Below, in pieces: positions 9,539-18,126 of a DNA stretch of 64,000 nt. The stretch comes from Salinilacustrithrix flava (GTDB taxonomy: Bacteria > Actinomycetota > Acidimicrobiia > Acidimicrobiales > Salinilacustritrichaceae). Position numbers and translations under genes: made by a program. Under the pieces are notes generated by a model. That model was not told where the DNA came from and made no database searches. It saw nothing but the letters and a program-made list of their open reading frames with translations. Location of the stretch: contig NZ_CP133888.1 of the NCBI RefSeq assembly GCF_041228405.1, forward strand, positions 1,984,001-2,048,000. The letters run 5' to 3'. Position 1 is the stretch's first letter. Each line of letters begins with the position of its first letter.

Positions 9539-10648
9539 ATGGAGACGAAGGCTGCGATCCTCTGGGAGCAGGGCGCCGAGTGGTCGGTGGAACCGATCGA
9601 GCTCGACCCGCCGAAGGGACGCGAGGTGCAGGTGCGCCTCGTCGCCTCCGGCATGTGCCACTCCGACGAGCACGTCGTCACGGGCGACCTCCCCGGTTCG
9701 CTCCCGATCATCTGCGGCCACGAGGGGGGCGGCGTGGTCGAGGCGGTCGGGCCCGACGTGACCTTCGTGGAGCCCGGCGATCACGTCGTCTTCAGCTTCG
9801 TGCCGTCCTGCGGCTCCTGCCCTTCGTGCGCCTCCGGGCACTCGAACCTCTGCGACAACGGCGGTGCCATCATGGGCGGCCGCCAGATGGACGGGTCGTC
9901 GCGCCACCACGCACGCGGGCAGGACCTGAACACGCTGGTGCTCCTCGGCACCTTCGCCCACCACACGGTGGTGCACGAGTGGTCGTGCGTGAAGGTCCCG
10001 AAGGAGGTTCCGCTGAACCGCGCCTGCCTGGTGGGTTGCGGGTTCACCACCGGCTGGGGGAGCTCGGTCTACGCGGCCGAGGTGCAGGCCGGTGACAAGG
10101 TCGCCGTCGTCGGCCTCGGTGGCATCGGATCGGCTGCGGTGCAGGGTGCGGCCCTGGCCGGCGCCGAGCAGATCTTCGCCATCGACCCCGTGGAGTGGAA
10201 GCGCGAGAAGGCCCAGGGCTTCGGCGCCACCCACATCGCCGCCAGCCTCGAGGAGGCCCACGAGCTCATCCAGGAGGCCACGTGGGGGCGTGGATGCGAC
10301 AAGGTCATCATGGCCATGGGAGTCGGCGATGGAGCGTTGATGGGCCAGGTGATGGGGCTGGCCGCCAAGCGCGGTCGCGTGGTGATCACGAACATCCACT
10401 CGGCGACCGAGACCTCGAACAACATCTCGCTGCTCGACCTGACCCTGTCGGAGAAGCAGGTGGTCGGGTCGCTGTTCGGATCGGCCAACCCCCGCAAGGA
10501 CATCCCCCGGCTGCTCGAGCTCTACAGCGCAGGACGCATCGACCTCGACGGCATGGTCACGCGGACGTACTCGCTGGACGACATCAACCAGGGCTTCCAG
10601 GACATGCGCGAGGGCAAGAACATCCGGGGTGTCCTCGTCTACGAGTGA
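9539..10648 (+). CDS. NDMA-type zinc-dependent alcohol dehydrogenase
   Basis: A 369-residue medium-chain dehydrogenase/reductase. Catalytic zinc ligands Cys40 (SGMCHSDEH) and His61-Glu62 (CGHEGGG) are present, and structural-zinc cysteines 91, 94, 97 and 105 (CGSCPSCASGHSNLC). The Rossmann motif GLGGIGSAA follows near residue 192. The whole resembles the actinobacterial NDMA-dependent alcohol dehydrogenase group (Rxyl_3153 type), which keeps its nicotinamide cofactor bound and needs an external acceptor such as mycofactocin. I infer oxidation of a primary alcohol produced by P450 hydroxylation to an aldehyde, with the aldehyde dehydrogenase at 23767 as a possible next step. No mycofactocin gene is in the window. 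Confidence 0.92.
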   Translation: METKAAILWEQGAEWSVEPIELDPPKGREVQVRLVASGMCHSDEHVVTGDLPGSLPIICGHEGGGVVEAVGPDVTFVEPGDHVVFSFVPSCGSCPSCASGHSNLCDNGGAIMGGRQMDGSSRHHARGQDLNTLVLLGTFAHHTVVHEWSCVKVPKEVPLNRACLVGCGFTTGWGSSVYAAEVQAGDKVAVVGLGGIGSAAVQGAALAGAEQIFAIDPVEWKREKAQGFGATHIAASLEEAHELIQEATWGRGCDKVIMAMGVGDGALMGQVMGLAAKRGRVVITNIHSATETSNNISLLDLTLSEKQVVGSLFGSANPRKDIPRLLELYSAGRIDLDGMVTRTYSLDDINQGFQDMREGKNIRGVLVYE

Positions 10649-10664
10649 CGCCGACGGCGCATGC

Positions 10665-11255
10665 TCAGACGTGGGGGTCGATGATCAGTCGGGTCGCGCT
10701 CTCGAGGGCACGGTTGACGCGTCGCATCGGCAGCCGGCCGTTCACCCAGTTCACGAGGACCGAGTACCACACGTGTCCGAGTGCCTCTCGGATCCGGCGT
10801 TGGATCTCGGGCTCCAGACCCTCCAGCTCCTCGAGGACGACTCGCGTCATCAGCGAGGCCACCTCGGATTGGGGTTCGATGGTGGCGGGATCGGCTGACG
10901 CCATCGACATGATGAGCGCGGAGGTGAGCTTGCCCGACCGCTCGACCGCCCGGTTGGCTCGAGCGAAGAAGTCGACGATGCGGTCCGAGGGCGTCTCGCC
11001 CTTGAGCGGACGGCGCGAGATCCGGTTCTCGAGCTGCTGGGTCCACTCCGCCCAGCACGCGCCGAGCAGCTGGTCCTTCGACGAGAAGTAGCGGTACAGC
11101 GTTCCCAGCGCCACGTCGGCTCGTGCCGCCACATCGCGCATCTGGACAGCCTCGTACCCGCCCTCGGTCGCCATCTCGATGGCGACGTCGATGATGCCTT
11201 GTCGACGCGCCTGCTGCTTTGGCGTGAGCTCGGAGACCACGGGAAGGGCAGGCAT
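10665..11255 (-). CDS. TetR-family repressor, KstR-like (copy 1)
   Basis: A 196-residue TetR regulator. The helix-turn-helix spans about residues 33-60, including GGYEAVQMRDVAARADVALG and TLYRYFSSK. It closely resembles the DNA-binding domain of the steroid-catabolism repressor KstR (QMRxVAxRADVAxGTLYRYF). The ligand-binding half ends with WVNGRLPM, also seen in the second copy at 43507-44145. Start chosen at ATG 11255 (MPALPVVSEL), where TetR homology begins. A perfect operator (11375-11388) and an imperfect one (11301-11314) lie in the divergent region with the MFS gene, so autoregulation is likely. In KstR the ligand is a steroid CoA-thioester; here that is inference. Confidence 0.92.
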   Translation of the reverse strand: MPALPVVSELTPKQQARRQGIIDVAIEMATEGGYEAVQMRDVAARADVALGTLYRYFSSKDQLLGACWAEWTQQLENRISRRPLKGETPSDRIVDFFARANRAVERSGKLTSALIMSMASADPATIEPQSEVASLMTRVVLEELEGLEPEIQRRIREALGHVWYSVLVNWVNGRLPMRRVNRALESATRLIIDPHV

Positions 11256-11300
11256 GGCGAGAATGCTACCGAGACGCGGCTCGGACTCGGAATCGCAGAA

Positions 11301-11314
11301 CGCAACGCGTTCTC
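11301..11314. promoter_or_regulatory. Imperfect KstR-like operator
   Basis: The sequence cgcaacgcgttctc keeps AACnnGTT but not the flanking T and A. It starts 46 bp upstream of the TetR start on the minus strand, a place where the repressor could block its own promoter. Confidence 0.4.
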
Positions 11315-11374
11315 GTTTGTGTGAGTGGCACGCCCTCGATGCGGGTTCGAGAAGAGCCAGCCCCGGCAGTACGC

Positions 11375-11388
11375 TAGAACGCGTTCCA
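11375..11388. promoter_or_regulatory. KstR-like operator between tetR and the MFS gene
   Basis: The sequence tagaacgcgttcca is a full match to TnnAACnnGTTnnA. It ends 44 bp before the MFS start codon, and a possible -10 (CATATG) overlaps its right end. Confidence 0.75.
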
Positions 11389-11432
11389 TATGACCCGGTG
11401 ACCGTCCATCGCGGGCGAGGGGAGGCGGCGAC

Positions 11433-12686
11433 GTGACGTCGACCGATGCCACGGTGGTGGCCGAGCCACGAATGCTCGACGGAGTGCGGGCGCTCTTCGG
11501 CGCCCCGGACTTCCGCAACTACTGGAGTGCCTCCGCCGTCTTCGGGCTCGGCATCTGGGCCTACCTCACGGCGATGGGCTGGACTGCGCTGGAGCTGACC
11601 GACTCGGCCTTCGCCGTGAGCGTGACGAACGTCGTGTACTTCCTGCCGCTCTTCCTCTTCGCTCTCCCTGCCGGGGTCTTGGCGGATCGGTGGGACCGTC
11701 GCAGGACCCCGATCGTCGCCCGCAGCCTCTCCGGGCTGTCGATGGTCCTCATGGTCGGCCTCGCCATGGCCGATCGCCTCACCTACGCCTGGCTGCTGGT
11801 CTTCTCCGCCGGTGTGGGCCTGTCGGTGATCCTGGAGCTCTCGGCCCGGCAGGCGTACGTCGCCCAGATCGTGGCTCCCCGCCAGCTGGTCAACGCCACG
11901 GCGCTGACGGCGGTCCAAGGCGGCATCTCCCGTGTCGTCGGGCCGCTCCTGGCCGGATGGCTCCTGGCCATCGGAGGCTCGGCCGGGGGCTACGCCGTCT
12001 ACGGGATCTCGTGCGGGCTCTTCGTCTGGTTCTTCTGGCAGATCCGGACCCCGGGCGCGGTACCCCCGCGGGAGGGTGTGGAGGCGTCGCGCCCGATGCA
12101 AGACCTGATCGAGGGCCTGCGCTACATCCGGGCCCACCGTGACGCGCTCACCATCGTGTCGATCAGCATCCTCTCGGGCATCGTCGGCTGGGTCTACCTC
12201 GCGCTGATGCCCGTGATGGCCCGCGACGTCCTCGACGGTGGCTCCTTCGTGCTGGGTGCGCTGTCGATGGCTGTGGGCATCGGGTCGGTCCCCGGCTCGT
12301 TGGCGCTGTCACTGGTGAAGGACTTCACGGCCGAGGGCCGCACCTACGTGGCCGCCGTGGTGCTGTGGGGTGTGGGCGTGATCGGGTTCGCGGCCTCGCC
12401 GACGGTGCCGCTGTCCCTGGCGATGCTGTTCGTGTCCGGCCTGGGCTTCGGCGTGCAGGTGGTCCTGACGCGCTCGATCCTGCTGCGGATCGTCGAGCGG
12501 GCCTACCACGGACGCGTGATGGGCTGCCTGATGCTGACCTGGGGTGCGAACGTGATCGGCACGCTCAGTGCCGGCGCGATGGCGGAGACGCTCGGCGCTC
12601 CCATGGTGATCGGCATCTCCGGCGCGCTGATCGTGGCCGTGCCCCTGGTGGCCGTCTCCGTGAACCGTCGGGTGCTCCAGCTCTGA
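11433..12686 (+). CDS. Major facilitator superfamily exporter (EntS-like)
   Basis: A 417-residue integral membrane protein with about twelve hydrophobic segments, the first at about residues 28-50. The MFS signature between helices 2 and 3 reads LADRWDRRRTP (about 86-96). The group resembles EntS-type and related drug/siderophore exporters. The gene starts with GTG after a GAGGGGAGG ribosome-binding stretch. It is divergent from the KstR-like gene and sits behind a perfect operator, so I infer export of a catabolic intermediate or of a toxic substrate. Export versus uptake cannot be decided from sequence. Confidence 0.88.
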   Translation: MTSTDATVVAEPRMLDGVRALFGAPDFRNYWSASAVFGLGIWAYLTAMGWTALELTDSAFAVSVTNVVYFLPLFLFALPAGVLADRWDRRRTPIVARSLSGLSMVLMVGLAMADRLTYAWLLVFSAGVGLSVILELSARQAYVAQIVAPRQLVNATALTAVQGGISRVVGPLLAGWLLAIGGSAGGYAVYGISCGLFVWFFWQIRTPGAVPPREGVEASRPMQDLIEGLRYIRAHRDALTIVSISILSGIVGWVYLALMPVMARDVLDGGSFVLGALSMAVGIGSVPGSLALSLVKDFTAEGRTYVAAVVLWGVGVIGFAASPTVPLSLAMLFVSGLGFGVQVVLTRSILLRIVERAYHGRVMGCLMLTWGANVIGTLSAGAMAETLGAPMVIGISGALIVAVPLVAVSVNRRVLQL

Positions 12687-12691
12687 GGTCT

Positions 12692-12710
12692 GCCCCGGTG
12701 GGACCGGGGC
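12692..12710. terminator. Bidirectional hairpin terminator
   Basis: A perfect 8-bp GC stem (gccccggt / accggggc) with a 3-base loop lies six bases after the MFS stop and between the convergent MFS and ABC-ATPase genes. No U-tract follows, which is common in high-GC actinobacteria. Confidence 0.6.
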
Positions 12711-12731
12711 GGGATCCCGTCGTCGGGACCC

Positions 12732-13463
12732 TCAGGCGGCGTCGACGGGCATGTTCCCCAGGTACGCGGCCTGCACCTGCGGGTGCGCACGGACTTCGTC
12801 CGGCGTCCCTGAAGCGAGGATCTGCCCGAAGTCCAGGACGAAGATCCGAGCGCAGACGCTCATGACGAGCGCCACGTCGTGCTCGACGAGCAGGATCCCC
12901 AGACCGTCGTCGGTCAGCTCGCCGAGCAGGGCGGCGAAGGCGTCGGTCTCGTCCTCGCTCAGCCCCGACGAGGGCTCGTCGAGGAGGAGGACCTTCGGCT
13001 GGCAGGCGATGGCGCGCCCGAGCTCCACCAGTCGGGCGAGTCCGGTCGGGAGCGAGTCCACCCGCTCGTCGCGCACGTGGGCCAGCCCCACCCGCTCGAG
13101 GGCGGCATCGGCGACCGACTGAGGGCTCTCGGACCGACCGCGCCGGTGGATCTCAGCGGCGACGAGGACGTTCTGGTGCACGGACAGCGAGCCGAAGACC
13201 TCGAGTCGCTGGAACGTACGCGCGATCCCCAGACGACCGCGCCGGTAGGGCTTGGTGTCGCCCAGGTCCTGCCCGTCGAGCACGACGCTTCCGCTGTCGG
13301 GGCTCTGGATGCCGCAGATCACGTTGAACAGGGTCGTCTTGCCCGCACCGTTGGGGCCGATGAGCCCGGTCACCTGGCCCGCCTCGACCTCCAGGCTCGC
13401 ACCCGAGAGCGCGCGGAGCCCCCCGAACTGCACGGCGACCTCTCGGACCTCGAGCTGAGCCAT
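12732..13463 (-). CDS. livG: Branched-chain-amino-acid-type ABC transporter ATPase (LivG-like)
   Basis: A 243-residue ABC ATPase. Walker A is GPNGAGKTT (residues 36-44), Walker B VLLLDEPSSGL and the switch His is in LLVEHDVALV. The signature segment reads LPTGLARLVELG instead of LSGGQ, a variant seen in actinobacterial LivG proteins. C-terminal YLGNM is typical of LivG. Start is ATG 13463; the frame stays open another 40 codons but that would run across the operator at 13518. It points away from the binding protein, permease and LivF-like ATPase at 13599-17570, yet shares the same KstR-like operator. Together they make one high-affinity importer. Confidence 0.9.
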   Translation of the reverse strand: MAQLEVREVAVQFGGLRALSGASLEVEAGQVTGLIGPNGAGKTTLFNVICGIQSPDSGSVVLDGQDLGDTKPYRRGRLGIARTFQRLEVFGSLSVHQNVLVAAEIHRRGRSESPQSVADAALERVGLAHVRDERVDSLPTGLARLVELGRAIACQPKVLLLDEPSSGLSEDETDAFAALLGELTDDGLGILLVEHDVALVMSVCARIFVLDFGQILASGTPDEVRAHPQVQAAYLGNMPVDAA

Positions 13464-13517
13464 CGTCGTTCTCCCGGGGATAGTTGCGTTCGGCTGCCAC
13501 GACCGTACCAGTTCTGC

Positions 13518-13531
13518 TAGAACCTGTTCCA
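13518..13531. promoter_or_regulatory. KstR-like operator controlling both arms of the Liv-type transporter
   Basis: The sequence tagaacctgttcca is a full match to TnnAACnnGTTnnA. It lies 55 bp upstream of the LivG-like start (minus) and 68 bp upstream of the binding-protein start (plus). A possible -10 TACGGT for the plus side is at about 13541-13546. Confidence 0.75.
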
Positions 13532-13598
13532 GAAAGGCGCTACGGTGTGTCCGACAGGTCGCACGGTCGATGTGCCCGACCACGTTCCGGGGGGAACC

Positions 13599-14885
13599 AT
13601 GAACCGACGCATCCTTGCGCTCACCGCATCCACGATGCTCGTACTCGCAGCCTGCGGGTCGAGGACGGACACGGACGCCGCCGCGACCGCCCCATCCAAC
13701 ACGACTGCTGCCACCGAGGACGGCCAGCCCGAGGACACCGTCGACAACGGGGGCGCGACCGATGTGGGGGTCACCGGAGACGAGATCGTCATCGGTGTGG
13801 TCGCCGACCTGACCGGCGTCGTACCCGGCCTGTTCAAGTCAGCCCCCGACGCGGTGAAGGCCCATGCCGCCATGATCAACGAGGCGGGCGGGATCCACGG
13901 CCGCATGATCCGGGTCGAGGTCTTCGACACCGGAACGAGCGACAACGGCAACCGCCTCGCGTACGAGGAGGCCTGCGAAGCCGACATCTTCGCCCTCGTG
14001 GGCTCGTTCTCCGCCTTCGACACCGGCGGCTACGACGCGCAGGTGAACTGCGACACGCCCACCATCCCGGCCAACGTCACCGATCCCGAGGTGGATCTGC
14101 TGCCGAACGTCTACCCGCGCACCAGCGAGGACTTCGGCAACTCGGGCCCGGCGCGCTGGTTCGCTGAAGAGTTCCCCGACGCCGTCACTGCGGGGTCCTT
14201 CATCTTCATCGATGCACCCGTGACCGAGCGGGGGGCCCGCAACTCGATGGAGATGCGCCGGTCGGTGGGCTGGGACTTCGTCTACGAGCAGCCGGTGACG
14301 CCGCTGGAGTCGAACTACACCCCGCACGTCCTGGAGATGGATCGACGCGGCGCCCAGGCCTTCGCCACCAGCCTCGACCAGAGCAACATCGTGCGCCTGG
14401 TCAAGGCGCTGCGTGAGCAGAACTACGAGCTCACGATCAAGGAGGTCGGCACCCAGGGCTACAGCGCCGACTTCCTCGAGGCCGCCGGCCCGGCGGCCGA
14501 GGGGAGCTACATCCCGCTCACCCATGCCCTCCTCGAGGAGACCGATCGGGTGCCGGCGATGCAGGACTACACCGACTGGCTCGACGAGACCGGCGGCGAT
14601 GAGGCCAGCTCGAACGGCCTCCTGTCCTGGACGCGGGCCATGCTGTTCGCCGAGGCGGTCGAGGCGGTCGGGCCCGACCTCACCCGAGAAGCCCTCGTGC
14701 AGGAGCTCGAGTCCATGACCGCCTGGGATGCCGACGGGCTGCTCCCGCCCCAGGACGTCGGCGAAGCACGGCCCGAGCAGAGCTGCTTCATCATGGTGCA
14801 GATCCAGGATGGTCAGTTCGCGCGCATCCACCCGGACGAGGGCTTCGACTGCTCGCCCGACTACGTCTACGAGTACGAGGCGTGA
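13599..14885 (+). CDS. ABC transporter substrate-binding lipoprotein (periplasmic-binding type 1, Liv-like)
   Basis: A 428-residue exported lipoprotein. The signal peptide MNRRILALTASTMLVLAAC ends in a lipobox with the lipidated Cys at residue 19. A Thr/Asp/Glu-rich linker (20-60) precedes the binding-protein fold: EIVIGVVADLTGVVPG, then INEAGGIHGRMIRVEVFDTG, typical of leucine/amide-type periplasmic-binding proteins. Start is ATG 13599; upstream in-frame codons would add residues ahead of a good signal peptide. It should deliver ligand to the fused permease immediately downstream. The operator and catabolic surroundings argue for a steroid-, fatty-acid- or other acid-type ligand rather than an amino acid, but the pocket cannot be read here. 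Confidence 0.9.
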   Translation: MNRRILALTASTMLVLAACGSRTDTDAAATAPSNTTAATEDGQPEDTVDNGGATDVGVTGDEIVIGVVADLTGVVPGLFKSAPDAVKAHAAMINEAGGIHGRMIRVEVFDTGTSDNGNRLAYEEACEADIFALVGSFSAFDTGGYDAQVNCDTPTIPANVTDPEVDLLPNVYPRTSEDFGNSGPARWFAEEFPDAVTAGSFIFIDAPVTERGARNSMEMRRSVGWDFVYEQPVTPLESNYTPHVLEMDRRGAQAFATSLDQSNIVRLVKALREQNYELTIKEVGTQGYSADFLEAAGPAAEGSYIPLTHALLEETDRVPAMQDYTDWLDETGGDEASSNGLLSWTRAMLFAEAVEAVGPDLTREALVQELESMTAWDADGLLPPQDVGEARPEQSCFIMVQIQDGQFARIHPDEGFDCSPDYVYEYEA

Positions 14886-14901
14886 TCGGCGTGGAGCGCC
14901 C

Positions 14902-16866
14902 ATGTTGACGGACCTCTTCGCCTTCACGATCGTCGGGATCGTCACCGGCTCGATCTACGCCGTCGCGGCCAGCGGCCTGGTGGTGACCTACACCACGTCC
15001 GGGGTCTTCAACTTCGCCCACGGCGCGGTCGGCATGATCATGGCGTTCCTGTACTGGCAGGTGCGCTTCGACTGGGGTTGGTCCACGCCGGTCAGCCTCA
15101 TCTTCGTGCTGCTGGTCGTCGCCCCGCTCTTCGGCGTCCTCATGGAGCGCGCCCTGGCCAAGAACGCCAGAGGGGGTTCCTTCGTGTCCGCCATGGTGGT
15201 CACCATCGGCATGCTGCTGCTGCTGATGGGCCTGGCCCTCAACGTCTGGCCACCGGAGGGGCGACGCGTCGACGGGTTCTTCTCCCCGCACGGCTTCGAC
15301 GTGGGCCCGGTGTTCGTCACCTGGCACCAGGCCATCACGGTCCTGGTCGCGGCTGGGGTCGCCATCGGGCTCCGGCTGCTGATGTTCCGCACTCGCACCG
15401 GCATCACGATGCGGGCCGTGGTCGACAACCGTGGGCTGACCGCCCTCACCGGCGGCCGGCCCGGACGCATGAGCCTGCTGAGCTGGGCGCTCGGCTCGAT
15501 GCTCGCCGGCCTCGCCGGGATCCTGCTGGCGCCGGTGCTCCAGCTCAACGTCGAGGCGCTCACCCTGCTCGTGGTCAACGCCTACGCCGCAGCGGTCGTC
15601 GGTCGCCTGCGCAGCGTCCCCCTCACCTTCGTCGGCGCCATGGTCCTCGGACTGCTCGAGTCCTACGCCGTGGGCTACCTGCCTTCGACGGGTTCGTTCG
15701 CCAACATCCGCCTGGCGATCCCCACGATCATGCTGTTCGTCGTGCTGCTCGCGCTCCCGGAGGTCCGGCTTCGGACCCGCTCCGCGGTCGAGATGCGCAT
15801 GCCGGCGATGCCGTCGCCACGGACATCGCTCCTGGGTGGTGCTGCGCTGATCCTGGTCGCGACGGCGATCGCCACCACGGTCGCGGAGTCGACGCTCACC
15901 GACCTCGCGCCGGCGCTCGCGCTCGGGCTCATTGCGCTCTCGTTGGTCCCGCTCACCGGGTGGGCCGGACAGATCTCGCTGTGCCAGATGACCTTCGCGG
16001 GCGTCGGTGCCTTCGCCGTGGTCCAGTTCGCAGCCGACGGCTCGCCGGTGGGCCTCATCGTCGCGCCGGCGCTGGCGGCCGCCGTCGGCGTGCTCGTCGC
16101 CATGCCCGCGCTGCGGCTCAGCGGCCTCTACCTGGCGCTGGGCACGCTCGCCTTCGCCGTGCTCATGGACCGGGTGGTCTTCACCCGCCGGGACGTGTTC
16201 GGCGACTTCGGCGTGGAGCGCGTCGAGCGGCTCCAGGTCGCAGGGGTGTCCTTCGATGGCGTCCGCGCGTACTTCGTGCTGCTCGCGGTCGTGTTCGCCG
16301 CGGTGGGCATCGGGCTGCAGGCGCTGCGTCGAGGACGCTTCGGCCGCCAGCTCTCGGCGATGCGGGACAGCCCCGCTGCGCTCACGATGCTCGGCCAGGA
16401 CCTCAAGACCACGAAGATGGCGGCCTTCGCCCTCTCGTCGGCCATCGCCGGCCTGGGTGGGGCGCTGCTCGCGGGTCTCAACACCACGGCGACCTCCAGC
16501 GACTTCACGATGTTCCAGAGCCTGCCGCTCGTCCTCATCGCCGTGCTCGGTGGCGTCACCGCCGTGAGCGGTGCCCTCCTCGGCGGCCTCGTGCTCGCCG
16601 GACTGCCCGTGCTGGCGGACAACATCTCCTTCCTGGAGAGCCTCACCCTGCTCGGACCCGGCATCATCGGCCTGATCCTGGCTCGCAGGCCCGACGGCAT
16701 CGCGCTCGTGCTCTCCGACCTGTGGTCCGGACGTGGCAGCTTCGCCGCAGCGACGGCCGAGGACGAGGAGCTGCCCGAGCACTGCGAGCAGCTCGGCATC
16801 GAGGTCGACTTCGAGCCGCGGCACGCCGAGGTGCTCGATCGAGCGCTCCAGGTGGAGGGCGTATGA
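14902..16866 (+). CDS. Fused LivH-LivM ABC permease
   Basis: A 654-residue membrane protein that joins the two Liv permeases in one chain. Residues 1 to about 290 are LivH-like (GIVTGSIYAVAASGLVV, FNFAHGAVGM near the start). About 320-600 are LivM-like, with GLIALSLVPLTGWAGQISL and the cytoplasmic coupling-loop block RFGRQLSAMRDSPAA. About 50 acidic, soluble residues follow after WSGRGS. The canonical system has two separate proteins, so this is a genuine fusion; the frame is continuous with no sign of an assembly error. Start ATG 14902 is 16 bases after the binding-protein stop. The stop overlaps the next ATG (ATGA). Confidence 0.93.
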   Translation: MLTDLFAFTIVGIVTGSIYAVAASGLVVTYTTSGVFNFAHGAVGMIMAFLYWQVRFDWGWSTPVSLIFVLLVVAPLFGVLMERALAKNARGGSFVSAMVVTIGMLLLLMGLALNVWPPEGRRVDGFFSPHGFDVGPVFVTWHQAITVLVAAGVAIGLRLLMFRTRTGITMRAVVDNRGLTALTGGRPGRMSLLSWALGSMLAGLAGILLAPVLQLNVEALTLLVVNAYAAAVVGRLRSVPLTFVGAMVLGLLESYAVGYLPSTGSFANIRLAIPTIMLFVVLLALPEVRLRTRSAVEMRMPAMPSPRTSLLGGAALILVATAIATTVAESTLTDLAPALALGLIALSLVPLTGWAGQISLCQMTFAGVGAFAVVQFAADGSPVGLIVAPALAAAVGVLVAMPALRLSGLYLALGTLAFAVLMDRVVFTRRDVFGDFGVERVERLQVAGVSFDGVRAYFVLLAVVFAAVGIGLQALRRGRFGRQLSAMRDSPAALTMLGQDLKTTKMAAFALSSAIAGLGGALLAGLNTTATSSDFTMFQSLPLVLIAVLGGVTAVSGALLGGLVLAGLPVLADNISFLESLTLLGPGIIGLILARRPDGIALVLSDLWSGRGSFAAATAEDEELPEHCEQLGIEVDFEPRHAEVLDRALQVEGV

Positions 16867-17570
16867 CGGCCCCGGCGCTCCGGCTCCGCGGCGTCTGCGC
16901 CGCCTACGACCGCATCGAGGTGCTGCGCGGGGTCGACCTCGACGTGCCGGCGGGCAGCGTGGTGGCACTGCTCGGCCCGAACGGCGCCGGGAAGAGCACG
17001 ACGCTGGCCGTGGTGAGCGGCCAGATGCGCCCCACCAGCGGATCCGTCGAGATGGCCGGGTGCGACGTCGTCGGGGCGAGCCCGGATGCACTCGCCCGGG
17101 CCGGCGTCTGCATGGTGCCCGAGGGTCGCGGCATCTTTCCCAACCTCACCGTCACCGAGAACATCAAGCTGCTCAGCCACTTCGGCGTCAAGACCGGGCA
17201 CGCCCTCGACGTCGCGTTCGAGCACTTCCCCCGGCTGAAGGAGCGACGGAAGGTGCTCGCCGGTCGCCTCTCGGGTGGCGAGCAGCAGATGCTCGCGCTC
17301 GCTCGGGCGCTGGCCACCGATCCGGCGCTCATCCTGCTCGACGAGCTGTCGATGGGGCTTGCCCCCACCATCGTCGAGCACCTGTACGAGCAGGTGACTG
17401 CGCTGGCCCGGACCGGTGTGTCGATCCTGCTCGTCGAGCAGTTCGCATCGGTCGTGCTGGACATCGCCGATCACGTCGCCGTGATGTCCCACGGGCGCGT
17501 GCAGGCCGAGGGCCGTCCCGAAGATGTCGCCGCCACCCTGTCCACCGCCTACCTCGGAGACGCATCGTGA
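16863..17570 (+). CDS. livF: Branched-chain-amino-acid-type ABC transporter ATPase (LivF-like)
   Basis: A 235-residue ATPase. Walker A is GPNGAGKST (38-46), signature LSGGEQQMLALARAL, Walker B LILLDELSMGL and switch His-equivalent region LLVEQF, where LivF proteins carry Gln. MVPEGRGIFPNLTVTEN is the hallmark LivF segment. It overlaps the fused permease by four bases and completes the importer with the LivG-like ATPase on the opposite strand. Cytoplasmic face of the membrane. Confidence 0.92.
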   Translation: MTAPALRLRGVCAAYDRIEVLRGVDLDVPAGSVVALLGPNGAGKSTTLAVVSGQMRPTSGSVEMAGCDVVGASPDALARAGVCMVPEGRGIFPNLTVTENIKLLSHFGVKTGHALDVAFEHFPRLKERRKVLAGRLSGGEQQMLALARALATDPALILLDELSMGLAPTIVEHLYEQVTALARTGVSILLVEQFASVVLDIADHVAVMSHGRVQAEGRPEDVAATLSTAYLGDAS

Positions 17571-17623
17571 CCGCGACTCCCGACCAACCTGCCCAACCCT
17601 CCCCGGAGGAAGGAAACCGCACC

Positions 17624-18094
17624 ATGGAGAACAGCGATCAGAAGCCCGATGCCTCCGCCCGGCTCGAGGAGTTCCAGTCGGAGGTCGAGCGGCTGCGCAT
17701 CCGCGGCAGCTCCCCGAGCACCGAGAAGCGCCTGCTGCTCGTCGGCTCGCTGCTGATGCCCGTGGGCATCGTGCTGGTCCTCATCGGGTGGTGGGGAGCG
17801 TCCGGGACGAGCGACCAGGCCGATCAGGTCCCGTTCCTCATCTCTGGCGGTGTCCTCGGGCTCACCGTGACCTTCGCGGGCGCGGCGCTGTTCCTGCGGT
17901 ACTCGCTCGGCCGCTACCTCCGCTACTGGCTCCTGCGGCTGATCTACGAGGAGCGCATCTCGACCGACCGCTCGGTCGAGGCCCTCGACCGCATCGCGGG
18001 GCTCCTCGGCGACACCGCAGACGCGCCGGGCATGACGCGGTTCCCGCCGGCGTCCGACGAAGCCATGCCCGCCCCCCACTCCGTCTCGCGCTGA
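17624..18094 (+). CDS. Small membrane protein of unknown function
   Basis: A 156-residue protein I do not recognise. A polar N-terminus with a short charged helix (ARLEEFQSEVERLRIRG) precedes two hydrophobic segments at about 37-56 (LLLVGSLLMPVGIVLVLIGW) and 71-92. A basic stretch (RYSLGRYLRYWLLRLIYEER) and an amphipathic tail follow. A strong Shine-Dalgarno GGAGGAAGG at 17605-17613 decides for ATG 17624 over an in-frame GTG at 17567 that overlaps livF. It travels with the Liv-type importer and the lipoprotein at 18127, so an accessory role in that transport system is possible but unproven. Confidence 0.75.
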   Translation: MENSDQKPDASARLEEFQSEVERLRIRGSSPSTEKRLLLVGSLLMPVGIVLVLIGWWGASGTSDQADQVPFLISGGVLGLTVTFAGAALFLRYSLGRYLRYWLLRLIYEERISTDRSVEALDRIAGLLGDTADAPGMTRFPPASDEAMPAPHSVSR

Positions 18095-18126
18095 ACCGTC
18101 GAGACCCCCGACAACCAAGGAGAACC

